DNA of 34,633 nucleotides from Halomonas elongata (GTDB lineage Bacteria; Pseudomonadota; Gammaproteobacteria; Pseudomonadales; Halomonadaceae): the NCBI RefSeq assembly GCF_029081005.1, contig NZ_JAJQTQ010000036.1, positions 1-34,633 on the forward strand. Direction: 5' to 3'. This document shows, one piece after another, positions 1 through 6,975 of this stretch. Each line of letters begins with the position of its first letter. Within the stretch, counting starts at the first letter, position 1. The translations under genes were made by a program, and so were the position numbers. Under the pieces are notes generated by a model. It saw only the letters and a program-made list of their open reading frames with translations. It did not search any database and was not told the origin of the DNA.

Positions 1-83
1 TATGGCGAATTGCCTCGGGGTAGCCAATTACGCTGGGGTTATGGCGAATTGCCTCGGGGTAGCCAATTACGCTGGGGGGGGGG
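1..83. repeat. Two tandem 39-bp direct repeats plus a run of ten G
   Basis: Positions 1-39 and 40-78 are the same 39-bp unit, differing only at the last base. A run of ten G follows at 74-83. The unit holds two similar AATT-centred half-sites in opposite orientation (GCGAATTGCC and GCCAATTACGC). Because 39 is a multiple of 3, one frame reads as a 13-residue repeat, but no start site supports coding. The first unit starts exactly at the window edge, so more copies may lie outside. From the repeat to the stop of the HTH gene at 168 I see nothing else. Confidence 0.85.
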
Positions 84-167
84 TGCGCTTCTGTCGCTCT
101 TCCCTGCCTTCGGCGAATATCCGCTGATACTCATACTGTCAGCTTGCCGAACGTTTGGCCTGTGCGG

Positions 168-374
168 TCAGTTTTCGCCACCATGGATCACCTGCTCAAG
201 CATCACTTGCACAGCATATGACATCGTCTTCTCCCCTTTGCCGAGGAGCTGGAGATAGACGCGGGACACGTCGAGGCGCTCGGCAAGATCCTTCTGCGTC
301 CCAGTAACGGCGAGGGCTTGCCTGACTAAATCGGGAGCTAGGTCCGGGTCATAGCGCTTTCGAGCGTCGATCAT
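168..374 (-). CDS. Small HTH protein, Aca-like repressor of the anti-CRISPR operon
   Basis: This is a 68-residue protein with one helix-turn-helix at about residues 26-47 ([19 protein letters not shown]), of the Xre/Cro type. It has no other domain. It is the second gene of a leftward operon: its start at 374 overlaps the stop of the 152-residue acr-like gene by 4 bp (371-374), so translation is probably coupled. Small HTH proteins of about 60-70 residues that follow an acr gene are Aca (anti-CRISPR associated) proteins, which bind inverted repeats in the acr promoter and shut it down. A matching palindrome lies in the promoter here. As far as I recall, one Aca family found beside AcrIF11 relatives came from Halomonas, but I cannot confirm that this protein belongs to it. 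The alternative is an unrelated phage Cro-type regulator. Confidence 0.8.
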   Translation of the reverse strand: MIDARKRYDPDLAPDLVRQALAVTGTQKDLAERLDVSRVYLQLLGKGEKTMSYAVQVMLEQVIHGGEN

Positions 375-829
375 GCGGCCTCCAGGTCAGCTTCGCGGCC
401 CTTCATGTTGATGAGATAAGCAGTGCCCTGCTCGTCTTCCATCTCGACGCCGCGATAACCGAGGATAACGGCAGCTTCGCCGGCGATGCGCTGGATGTCC
501 CAAGAAGCTTCGGCGAGATCTTCCGGCTCGATGTCGCAATCGATGCTGTGGACGTCTTCATTCTGGGCGATCAGCTCTTCGGCGGTGTCTTCGTCGCAGC
601 CGACCATTTCCATGACTTGCTCGACCAGGCCGTCCAGCTTCTCGGCATCGTCGTGATAGAAGAGCTGGCTAGCTTCGATGATGTCGTCTTCGTCGATCTC
701 GGTGCTGTAGGTGACATGCTCACCGGCGGTCATCACGTATTCGTCTTCGGAGAAGAACAGAAACTCGCCGAAGCGGCCAAAGCTGTTGATCTCGGTGATT
801 TCGCTGGGGCTGGTGTGAATCAGTTGCAT
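371..829 (-). CDS. AcrIF11-like anti-CRISPR protein, probable ADP-ribosyltransferase
   Basis: This is an acidic 152-residue protein. Its N-terminus ([10 protein letters not shown]5) and the FGEFLFFS stretch (residues 20-27) resemble the NAD-binding parts of ADP-ribosyltransferases. Its C-terminus ([20 protein letters not shown], then [10 protein letters not shown], residues 110-139) closely matches, from memory, the end of AcrIF11, which reads W-x-LQRLRG-x-x-AVRLGYTSVEMEDEHGT. The aspartate of MEDE (D132) aligns with the catalytic aspartate of AcrIF11. AcrIF11 blocks type I-F CRISPR by ADP-ribosylating the Cas8f subunit so that Cascade cannot recognise the PAM. Here the protein is about 20 residues longer in the middle (about 40-95). 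A GAGGAG ribosome site lies 8 bases before the ATG at 829. The following HTH gene fits an acr-aca operon. The true target (Cas8f or something else) is inferred, not shown. Confidence 0.78.
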   Translation of the reverse strand: MQLIHTSPSEITEINSFGRFGEFLFFSEDEYVMTAGEHVTYSTEIDEDDIIEASQLFYHDDAEKLDGLVEQVMEMVGCDEDTAEELIAQNEDVHSIDCDIEPEDLAEASWDIQRIAGEAAVILGYRGVEMEDEQGTAYLINMKGREADLEAA

Positions 830-856
830 GTCGCCGTCTCCTCATCTGTTGAATTC

Positions 857-885
857 AGTGTAAGATAACTGAGTTATCATTGCAA
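857..885 (-). promoter_or_regulatory. Promoter of the acr-aca operon with palindromic operator in the spacer
   Basis: On the minus strand a -35 box TTGCAA (880-885) and a -10 box TACACT (857-862) are separated by exactly 17 bases. The spacer holds a perfect palindrome, GATAACTGAGTTATC (864-878, 7-bp arms, one central base). A repressor bound there would block RNA polymerase. This is the expected site for the downstream Aca-like protein. The boxes and palindrome are seen in the sequence; the binding partner is inferred. Confidence 0.75.
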
Positions 886-909
886 GCCTTTTCCCTGAAT
901 TTTTCTCCC

Positions 910-940
910 GCCCGACGAGCCCAGCTCGCCGGGCGTTTTT
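910..940 (+). terminator. Rho-independent terminator before the lysis genes
   Basis: A hairpin with arms GCCCG-A-CGAGC (910-920) and GCTCG-C-CGGGC (924-934), one mismatch and a 3-base loop, is followed by GTTTTTGTTT on the plus strand. It would stop rightward read-through from the left. It also marks the region upstream of the endolysin ATG as non-coding. Confidence 0.75.
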
Positions 941-960
941 GTTTCTGTCCGAGGTGCGCC

Positions 961-1443
961 ATGGAGCTCTCCCAGCGAGGACTTGAGCTGATACAGCAGT
1001 TCGAGGGCCTCCGCCTGCGTGCGTACCTGGATAGCACTGGCGTCCCGACCATCGGTTATGGATCGACCCAGGGCGTGCAAATGGGCGACGAGATCACCGA
1101 GACCGATGCTCTCGCCCTTCTCGCGGCTGACTGCGACCGATTCGAGGACGCGGTGCGGGGGCTGGTGAATGTACGGCTCAACCAGAACGAATTCGACGCC
1201 CTGGTCGCCTTCTCATTCAACGTCGGCGCTGCCGCCCTTCGCGACTCCACCCTGCTGCGCAAGCTGAATGCCGGCGCACCGCGTACTGAGGTGGCCGACG
1301 AATTCCTGCGCTGGACCTATGCCGGAGGCCGACACCTCGACGGTCTCGAACGCCGCCGCGAGGCTGAGCGCACGTTATTCCTGACGCCGGTCGATGAAGA
1401 TCACCACTGGCTCGACGAAACCAAAAGAGTACCGCGAGCATAA
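961..1443 (+). CDS. Phage endolysin, GH24 (T4/P22-type) lysozyme
   Basis: This 160-residue muramidase cuts the glycan backbone of peptidoglycan at the end of the lytic cycle. The GH24 catalytic triad is visible with the family spacing: E15 in QFEGLRLRAY, D24 in YLDSTG and T30 in PTIGYG (Glu-8-Asp-5-Thr, as in T4 lysozyme). The later FSFNVGAAALRDSTLLRKLN and GLERRREAERTLF blocks are also typical. I chose the ATG at 961, which has GAGG seven bases upstream. The frame is open back to 880, but that stretch overlaps the acr promoter and a terminator. There is no N-terminal membrane segment, so it should depend on a holin rather than act as a SAR endolysin. It is the first gene of the lysis cassette and is followed after 39 bp by small membrane proteins. 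Confidence 0.95.
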   Translation: MELSQRGLELIQQFEGLRLRAYLDSTGVPTIGYGSTQGVQMGDEITETDALALLAADCDRFEDAVRGLVNVRLNQNEFDALVAFSFNVGAAALRDSTLLRKLNAGAPRTEVADEFLRWTYAGGRHLDGLERRREAERTLFLTPVDEDHHWLDETKRVPRA

Positions 1444-1482
1444 ACCCATGATTTTGATACGCAGGCCCACCGAGGAGGCGGG

Positions 1483-1800
1483 ATGACCGACGCGAATCCC
1501 GGTACCCATCAAGTGCGAGCCAAGCCAATCTTCGAGCGCCACCTCCAGACGCTCCTCCTTACCCTGGTCGCCGGCCTCATCGCATGGCAGGGCGTTACCA
1601 CGCTCAAGCTCATCGAAACCACGGCCCGCCAGGACGAGCGCATCACCCAGCTCATCACCATGACTGAGCAGTTGCGCAACGACCTAAAGGACGCCGACAG
1701 CCAGTACATGACGAACCAGGACGCATCGCTCTACCGGCAGCAAATGAATGGCCGGATCGATGCCCTGGATAACCGAGTCTCCCGGCTCGAAGGACGATGA
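1483..1800 (+). CDS. Small membrane-anchored coiled-coil protein of the lysis cassette
   Basis: This 105-residue protein has one membrane segment at about residues 22-41 (LQTLLLTLVAGLIAWQGVTT). The rest is a polar, heptad-like helix (about 45-105) ending in NGRIDALDNRVSRLEGR. A strong GAGGAGG site precedes the ATG. A short cytoplasmic start, one membrane helix and a periplasmic coiled coil is the plan of an inner-membrane spanin (Rz-like). Many phages also carry unassigned proteins of this shape next to the holin. The next gene starts 1 bp after the stop. I do not recognise a specific family, so a lysis role rests mainly on position. Confidence 0.7.
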   Translation: MTDANPGTHQVRAKPIFERHLQTLLLTLVAGLIAWQGVTTLKLIETTARQDERITQLITMTEQLRNDLKDADSQYMTNQDASLYRQQMNGRIDALDNRVSRLEGR

Positions 1801-1801
1801 T

Positions 1802-2347
1802 ATGCAATGGCAAGACATCGCCGAGACGGTGGGCAAGATCGCGCCGGTGGCTGGCTCGGCTCTTGGTGGTCCGCTTGGTGGCGCTATTGGCGCTGTCATC
1901 GCTGACAAGCTGGGCGTGAAGCAGTCGCCGCAAGCGGTCGGCGAGGCGATCAATGCAGACCCCGAGGCGGCGGTAAAGCTGCGGGAGATCGAGGCCACCG
2001 CTCAAGCCGCCGAGGCCAGTGAGCGCACCAAACGCCTGCAGTCGGTCAATGAGACGATGCGGGCCGAGGTCGATAGCGACAGCACCCTCAAGGCCGGATG
2101 GCGGGGTGCCGTCGGCTGGACGTTCGCCCTCTCCTGCCTGGGCGTGATGGCTTCGGTCGTGTGGGCGATGTTCCAGCCTGGCACTGACAAGGCCGAACTC
2201 ATCAATTCCGCCCTGGTGGTGTTCGGCATCATGGCCGCTGTGCTGGGCATCGACATCAACCGCGTCGGCAAGGAGCGTCTAGCGGCTCGGGGCGTGAACC
2301 CCGGCTCTTTCATGGACGCGATCAAGACGCGGGTGGCTGGCAAATGA
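1802..2347 (+). CDS. Holin, 3-TM family (GTA/phage holin-like)
   Basis: This 181-residue protein resembles the 3TM holin family (Holin_3TMs type). It has a glycine/alanine-rich N-terminal hydrophobic stretch (APVAGSALGGPLGGAIGAVI, about 14-33). A charged helical middle follows, then two C-terminal membrane segments (GWTFALSCLGVMASVVWAMF and LINSALVVFGIMAAVLGIDI). Holins assemble in the inner membrane and release the endolysin at a set time. The start at 1802 has GAAGGA upstream and lies 1 bp after the previous stop. The frame is open 54 bp further upstream, inside the preceding gene, but without a better ribosome site. The next gene overlaps its stop by 4 bp (ATGA). Confidence 0.82.
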   Translation: MQWQDIAETVGKIAPVAGSALGGPLGGAIGAVIADKLGVKQSPQAVGEAINADPEAAVKLREIEATAQAAEASERTKRLQSVNETMRAEVDSDSTLKAGWRGAVGWTFALSCLGVMASVVWAMFQPGTDKAELINSALVVFGIMAAVLGIDINRVGKERLAARGVNPGSFMDAIKTRVAGK

Positions 2348-2646
2348 TTAAGACTGCCATTGCCCACGCCGCCGTCGCGGCCATCATCCAGCTTATCCTG
2401 GGGCAGTTCATTGGGTACGGCGCCGCCGGCGTCGTGGCAGTCGCGTTCTACGTCTCCCGAGAGATCACGCAGCACGAGTACAAGCTGGGCATTCGTCGCG
2501 GCTGGGTGTGGGGAGAAAAGCTGCCCATCCAGCCCTGGGAACCTCTGGTGAGAGGTTGGTCACTTGACTCTGTGCTGGATGTCGCGTCCCCGGCGGCAGC
2601 CTGTGCCGTTATTGCGGCCACGCCGATCCCTGTGTTGATCAGGTGA
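2344..2646 (+). CDS. Small membrane protein of the lysis cassette
   Basis: This 100-residue protein has a hydrophobic N-terminal part (AIAHAAVAAIIQLILGQFIGYGAAGVVAVAFYVSRE), probably two membrane passes. A polar middle follows (TQHEYKLGIRRGWVWGEKLP), then a weaker hydrophobic C-terminus (AAACAVIAATPIPVLI). Proteins with the N-terminal pattern ending in FYxxREITQxEY occur in the lysis regions of other proteobacterial phages, where no function is assigned. Its ATG overlaps the holin stop, so it is translationally coupled. It may be a second holin or an antiholin. That is inference from context. Confidence 0.7.
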   Translation: MIKTAIAHAAVAAIIQLILGQFIGYGAAGVVAVAFYVSREITQHEYKLGIRRGWVWGEKLPIQPWEPLVRGWSLDSVLDVASPAAACAVIAATPIPVLIR

Positions 2647-2831
2647 TAGCTCGCGCTTGTCGAGTAAAACGCAACACTATGGCCGCGAAGTGGAAAAATA
2701 TGCGGCCCTCGGATCAAAATTACGTCAAGCAAAAGCGAACACGCATCGCTGAGCGGCCCATTCTGCCCACGCAGTCTCAACACAGCCCTGAGCGGGGCGC
2801 TCACCAGTGCGAGTAAGAGGATAGAGACGAT
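2647..2831. other. Gap between lysis and terminase genes; candidate cos/pac region
   Basis: In lambda-like maps the packaging start site lies just before the small terminase gene. This 185-bp gap holds an inverted repeat GGCCGC (2681-2686) / GCGGCC (2702-2707) and a direct repeat CTGAGCGG at 2749-2756 and 2788-2795. Either could be part of a terminase binding site, but nothing proves it. An ORF of 45 codons (2679-2816) lies across the gap without a ribosome site and I do not count it as a gene. GAGGATAGAGACG just before 2832 contains the terminase ribosome site. Confidence 0.35.
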
Positions 2832-3551
2832 ATGACGAAGAAGGCTGCCAAGGGGGCTGTCGAGTTGACGGCTCGGCAGTCTCGATTCGTTGATGAGTAC
2901 CTGAAGGATCTTAGCGCCACTCAGGCCGCCATTCGCGCCGGTTATAGCAAGAAAACCGCTGGTCGCACCGGGCACGAGAACCTGAAAAAACCTGAAATTG
3001 CCAGCGCGATCCAGGAGCGCATGAATGATCGCTCCAAGCGGACGCAGATCACAGCCGACAAGGTGCTGGAGCGCTGGTGGGAGATCGCCACCGCCGACGC
3101 AGGGGAGTTGACCCAGGTTCGTCACGGGTGCTGCCGCTACTGCCACGGGGACGACCACCAGTTCCAGTGGAAGGACGAGGAGGAATTCGCCCGCGCAATG
3201 GCCAACGCCGAGTTCGGTAAAGAGCCAAACGATGCGGGTGGATACGGTTTCCGCGATTTCAACCTGCCTCACCCTAATTGTCCCCAGTGTGGTGGCGAAG
3301 GTGTGCCGCGAGTGTATGCCGAAGACACCCGCAAGCTGACCGGCAGCGCGAAGCTGCTGTTCGCTGGCGTGAAGCAGACCAAGGACGGGCTCGAGGTCAA
3401 GATGCACGACCAGAGCAAAGCGCTCGAGAACGTCGCCCGCCACCTTGGAATGTTCACCGATCGCGTCGATCACGTATCGAGCGACGGCAGCATGGCGCCC
3501 AAGCCGACCACCATCCAGCTAGTAGCGCCCAATGACGACAGCGACGCTTGA
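2832..3551 (+). CDS. terS: Terminase small subunit (Terminase_2 family)
   Basis: This 239-residue DNA-recognition subunit of the packaging motor belongs to the XtmA/Terminase_2 type. The start of the family domain is clear: LTARQSRFVDEYLKDLSATQ, then AAIRAGYSKKTAGRTGHENL (residues 12-51). It continues with PEIASAIQERM and a helical part. The middle carries an inserted segment with two cysteine pairs, CRYCHGD (about 98-104) and CPQCGGEG (about 150-157), which looks like a zinc knuckle. The family core is normally shorter, about 150-180 residues. The gene overlaps the large subunit by 20 bp, as usual for co-translated terminase pairs. Confidence 0.92.
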   Translation: MTKKAAKGAVELTARQSRFVDEYLKDLSATQAAIRAGYSKKTAGRTGHENLKKPEIASAIQERMNDRSKRTQITADKVLERWWEIATADAGELTQVRHGCCRYCHGDDHQFQWKDEEEFARAMANAEFGKEPNDAGGYGFRDFNLPHPNCPQCGGEGVPRVYAEDTRKLTGSAKLLFAGVKQTKDGLEVKMHDQSKALENVARHLGMFTDRVDHVSSDGSMAPKPTTIQLVAPNDDSDA

Positions 3552-4797
3552 GATCCCGCCGAAGCTGATACCGGTATTCACGGATAAGCCAGGCGAGAGT
3601 ATCCGCTATCGAGGGGCATACGGCGGACGGGGCAGCGCCAAGACGCGCACTTTTGCCTTGATGTCGGCTGTGCGTGCCTACGTCTGCGCCGAGGCCAATC
3701 AGTCCGGTGTCATCCTCTGTGGCCGCGAGTACATGAACAGCCTGGAAGACTCCTCGATGGAGGAGGTCAAGCAGGCGATCCGCTCGGTTCCCTGGCTGGA
3801 TGCCTACTTCGACATCGGCGAGAAGTACATCCGCACCAAAAACCGGCTTGTCTGGTACACCTTCGCCGGCCTGCGCCACAACTTGGACAGCATCAAGTCG
3901 AAGGCCCGCATTCTGCTGGCATGGGTCGATGAGGCAGAGAACGTCAGCGAGATCGCCTGGCAGAAGCTGCTGCCGACCGTTCGGGAGGCTGGGTCCGAGG
4001 TCTGGGTGACATGGAACCCTGAGCTCGACGGCAGCCCGACCGACACCCGCTTCCGCAAGAACACGCCGGAAGGCGCCAAGATCGTCGAGCTGAACTACAC
4101 GGACAACCCTTGGTTCCCCGAGGTGCTGAACCAGGAGCGTCTCAACGACCGCGAGACTCTCGACGACCAGACCTATGCCTGGATATGGGACGGCGCCTAT
4201 CGCGAGAACAGCGAAGCGCAGATTCTCGCCGGCAAGTACCGGGTGGCTGAGTTCGATCCTGGGAAGGACTGGGACGGTCCTTACTTCGGTATTGACTGGG
4301 GCTTCTCCCAAGACCCGACGGCCGCCGTCAAGCTGTGGGTGTTCGACCGTCGGCTATGGGTGGAATACGAGGCCGGCAAGGTCGGGCTCGAGAACGATGA
4401 CATCGCTAAGTTCCTGATCGACCGCATCCCTGGCATAGAGAAACACACAGCTCGGGCCGACTCGGCACGCCCTGAGACGATCAATCATGTCCGTTCCGAT
4501 GGCGACGGCAAGCGCGACAACCTCCCGTTCGTTGAGCCAGTCGAGAAGTGGAGCGGCAGCGTTGAGGACGGTATAGCCCACCTGCGCAGCTACCAGGAGA
4601 TTGTCATCCATCCACGCTGCACCGAGTTCCTCAAGGAAGCTCGGCTGTACAGCTACAAGGTGGACCGCCTCACCGGTGACGTGCTGACCAAGATCGTCGA
4701 TGCGCACAACCACTATATCGACGCATCCCGCTACGCCCTGCAGCCGATGATCGGCGGCAACAACTACCGCCAGCGTTTCGCCGCCATGGCCAGTTAG
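3532..4797 (+). CDS. terL: Terminase large subunit (PBSX/Terminase_3 type)
   Basis: This 421-residue packaging ATPase and nuclease moves DNA into the prohead and cuts it. Walker A is GGRGSAKT (31-38). Walker B is ILLAWVDEAE (D133, with catalytic E134). The coupling motif region is VWVTWNPE (157-164). The C-terminal RNase H-like nuclease starts with FGIDWGFSQDP (D255) and carries a second metal-binding acid near YIDASRYAL at the end. It overlaps terS by 20 bp and lies 8 bp before the portal gene, which starts after a GGAGGCACC ribosome site. Confidence 0.96.
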   Translation: MTTATLEIPPKLIPVFTDKPGESIRYRGAYGGRGSAKTRTFALMSAVRAYVCAEANQSGVILCGREYMNSLEDSSMEEVKQAIRSVPWLDAYFDIGEKYIRTKNRLVWYTFAGLRHNLDSIKSKARILLAWVDEAENVSEIAWQKLLPTVREAGSEVWVTWNPELDGSPTDTRFRKNTPEGAKIVELNYTDNPWFPEVLNQERLNDRETLDDQTYAWIWDGAYRENSEAQILAGKYRVAEFDPGKDWDGPYFGIDWGFSQDPTAAVKLWVFDRRLWVEYEAGKVGLENDDIAKFLIDRIPGIEKHTARADSARPETINHVRSDGDGKRDNLPFVEPVEKWSGSVEDGIAHLRSYQEIVIHPRCTEFLKEARLYSYKVDRLTGDVLTKIVDAHNHYIDASRYALQPMIGGNNYRQRFAAMAS

Positions 4798-4805
4798 GAG
4801 GCACC

Positions 4806-6050
4806 ATGCCGACATATCACGAGGACGGCTATCGCTCGGCAATGCTGGGTGATCGCCGCCGCCAGGTTGCGCCTGCCGATCCGGCGACTATGTATGCCCG
4901 GGGCGGTATCGCGGCCCGAGTGATCGACATTCCGGCCGACATGGCTGTGTCCCGGGGCGTGGAGATCAAAGGCGACGACAAGCGGGTCATCATGGACGAG
5001 TTGGATCGGCTCGATGTCATGGGCTCCCTGGCCGATGCCATTCGCTGGTCGAGCCTGGACGGCGCAGCGGCGTTGCTGCTGCTGACCGATACCGGCGAGT
5101 TGGCTGACCCGCTACCGGATAATGTGGGGCGCATCACCGAGATTCGCGTCATCGAATACAGCCAACTCTCGGTGGCCCCGGGTGGCTACTACGACGATCC
5201 TAGAGACCCGACATACGGTCAGCCCGAGGTCTACCACGTCCGCCCGTTGATCACCGGCAATTACGCTGGCACCGGTTATTTCGAAGCCCATGAGTCACGC
5301 CTGCTGCCGGTCCCGGGTGAGCCCCTGCCGGCCCGACTCAAGGTCGGAAAGTCGGTGCCCTGGGCGGGTCGTCCGTCCGCTGATGCTGCCTACCACACGA
5401 TCAATCGCTACGAGCGTGCGCTCACGCTGGCCCTCGAGGTTCTCAAGCGTAAGCAGCAGGCCGTACACAAGATGAGCGGCCTGGCCACCTTGATCCAGAA
5501 CGGCCAAGAGAATCTGGTTCGACAGCGCGTGGACCTGGTGGACGATGTGCGCAGCCTCATGAACGGCGTGGCCGTGGATGCGGAGGACGACTACCAGGTT
5601 TATGACCTCAACGTCTCCGGCATCAAAGACCTGATCGCCGAGTTCCAGGTGGCCGTGTCCGCCGACTCAGGCATTCCGGTCACGTCGCTGTTCATGCAGT
5701 CTGCCGGCGGCCTCAACAACACCGGCGAGAACGACACCGACAACCTCTACAACCTGGTCGAAGGCATCCAGAAAACCCGAGCGCAGCCGGCGCTTGAGCG
5801 GCTTGTCGATGCCATCACCCGGCAGTCAGGCGTCAGTGCGCCATCGGATTGGTCGATCCATTGGCCCAGCCTGTGGACGCCGACCGAGAAAGAGCAGGCC
5901 GAAATCCGCGCGAACAACGCCAAGGCGGCGCGTGATGAAGCCGAGGCTCGCAAGGTGGACTTTGAGACAGGTTCGGTGAGCGAGCGAGAGTTGCGCGATC
6001 ACATGGAACGCGAAGGGATGTACGGCCTGGAGGCGTTAGACGATGCCTGA
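4806..6050 (+). CDS. Portal protein (DUF1073 type)
   Basis: This 414-residue protein forms the dodecameric DNA gate at one capsid vertex. It matches the DUF1073 portal family: YxxxGIAARVIDIPADMAVSRG near the start (about 31-53), SLDGAAALLLL, and the core ending PVTSLFMQSAGGLNNTGEND (about 300-319). The helical crown follows. The C-terminus (EQAEIRANNAKAARDEAEAR, then a charged tail) is the usual end of these proteins. It lies between terL and the MuF-like gene, the standard packaging order, and overlaps the latter by 8 bp. Confidence 0.9.
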   Translation: MPTYHEDGYRSAMLGDRRRQVAPADPATMYARGGIAARVIDIPADMAVSRGVEIKGDDKRVIMDELDRLDVMGSLADAIRWSSLDGAAALLLLTDTGELADPLPDNVGRITEIRVIEYSQLSVAPGGYYDDPRDPTYGQPEVYHVRPLITGNYAGTGYFEAHESRLLPVPGEPLPARLKVGKSVPWAGRPSADAAYHTINRYERALTLALEVLKRKQQAVHKMSGLATLIQNGQENLVRQRVDLVDDVRSLMNGVAVDAEDDYQVYDLNVSGIKDLIAEFQVAVSADSGIPVTSLFMQSAGGLNNTGENDTDNLYNLVEGIQKTRAQPALERLVDAITRQSGVSAPSDWSIHWPSLWTPTEKEQAEIRANNAKAARDEAEARKVDFETGSVSERELRDHMEREGMYGLEALDDA

Positions 6051-6879
6051 GCCGAAATGGGCGCATCCCGAGGCTATTGAGCGCGAGTACACGAAGACCC
6101 TCAAGCAATACGCCCGCCGATGCCAGCGCGCGTGCAACGAGCTGTTGATGCCGGAGGTGCCGCGTCTCGTCGAGATGGCAGGCATGCGCAGCGACGCCAT
6201 GGGCGAGAGCGAGGAGTCCGACGAAGGCACCTGGGCCGACCGCCTGAACGAGATCCTTGGCACTGTTCTGGCCGCCCTCCTCGGTCGCCGCGCCCAACAG
6301 GTCTTCGAGGGCATGGCTGGACCGGCGTCAGCCTCTGATGTCGGCGTGGCCGAGTTCGGCGAGCGCGTCAGCCGCTTCAACCTGCGCCAGTTCGTGAAGC
6401 TGGTTCGCCATGTCTACGGCGAGCCCTACGCCAAGGCCGAGCCTGACCTCGACAAGCTGATGCGGGCTTGGGAGCTGGAAAACCTCAAGCTGATCCGGTC
6501 CATCCCCGAGCGATACGTCGATGATCTGCAGGGCGTGATCATCCGCGCGATCAACGAGGGCCAATCGGCCACCGACCTGCGCGACACCATCCGGGCGACC
6601 TACGACAAGCCGGTCAACCGGGCGCAACTGATCGCCAACGACCAGATCGGCAAGCTCAACGGCCGCCTGACCCAGTATCGGCAGCAAGCCATTGGCATCG
6701 ACGAATACTACTGGCGCGGCGTTCTGGACTGGCGTGAGCGTGCTCACCACCGGCGCCGGGAGCGCAAGTCCTTCAAGTGGTCGAAGCCGCCCTGGGATGG
6801 CCATCCCGGCCAGCCGATTCACTGTCGCTGTTGGGCCTCCCCGAAGTGGCCGCCCCGGGATAACGTGAAGCTCTCGTGA
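6043..6879 (+). CDS. MuF-like minor head protein (phage head morphogenesis)
   Basis: This 278-residue protein has the Mu gpF/SPP1 gp7-like domain in its C-terminal half. Diagnostic parts are the helix RAQLIANDQIGKLNGRLTQY, then YYWRGVLDWRERAHHRRRER, and the final PGQPIHCRCWASPKWPP block with its cysteine pair. Such proteins sit inside the prohead next to the portal and help assembly; a few copies are packaged. The start overlaps the portal stop by 8 bp. The N-terminal 100 residues are a helical region without a known motif. Confidence 0.9.
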   Translation: MPEPKWAHPEAIEREYTKTLKQYARRCQRACNELLMPEVPRLVEMAGMRSDAMGESEESDEGTWADRLNEILGTVLAALLGRRAQQVFEGMAGPASASDVGVAEFGERVSRFNLRQFVKLVRHVYGEPYAKAEPDLDKLMRAWELENLKLIRSIPERYVDDLQGVIIRAINEGQSATDLRDTIRATYDKPVNRAQLIANDQIGKLNGRLTQYRQQAIGIDEYYWRGVLDWRERAHHRRRERKSFKWSKPPWDGHPGQPIHCRCWASPKWPPRDNVKLS

Positions 6880-6885
6880 TACAAT
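6877..6885 (+). promoter_or_regulatory. Possible extended -10 promoter for the homing endonuclease
   Basis: TGATACAAT overlaps the stop codon of the MuF-like gene and fits an extended -10 (TG-n-TACAAT). There is no convincing -35 box. It would fire into the structured leader at 6892-6975 and the HNH gene. Confidence 0.3.
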
Positions 6886-6891
6886 GATTGC

Positions 6892-6975
6892 GCATGGCTA
6901 GGCTTAGCGGCTGAAAAGGAGTAACGCCTACTCCCTGCCATGCCCCACATTAGGCGATAACGTAAAGGCGACGTT
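6892..6975 (+). other. Hairpin-rich leader before the HNH gene
   Basis: GCATGGC (6892-6898) pairs with GCCATGC (6937-6943). Inside it GGAGTA (6918-6923) pairs with TACTCC (6929-6934). A third hairpin, AACGT (6959-6963) with ACGTT (6971-6975), holds an AAAGGCG ribosome-site-like loop and ends at the base before the ATG. Perfect 5-7 bp arms in a row suggest a folded RNA that could limit translation of the endonuclease. No known RNA family is recognised. Confidence 0.45.

Noticed and set aside
10..258. 82-codon plus-strand frame over the 39-bp repeats
   Set aside because: It arises from in-frame repeats, runs antisense to the end of the Aca-like gene and has no ribosome site.
2679..2816. 45-codon open frame before terS
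   Set aside because: No ribosome site and no recognisable protein; the gap more likely holds packaging signals.
4806..6050. Portal gene as an anti-CBASS (Acb1-like) protein, since the DUF1073 family name has been linked with Acb1
   Set aside because: The gene is of portal length and lies between terL and MuF, and I do not see the paired HxT motifs of Acb1.
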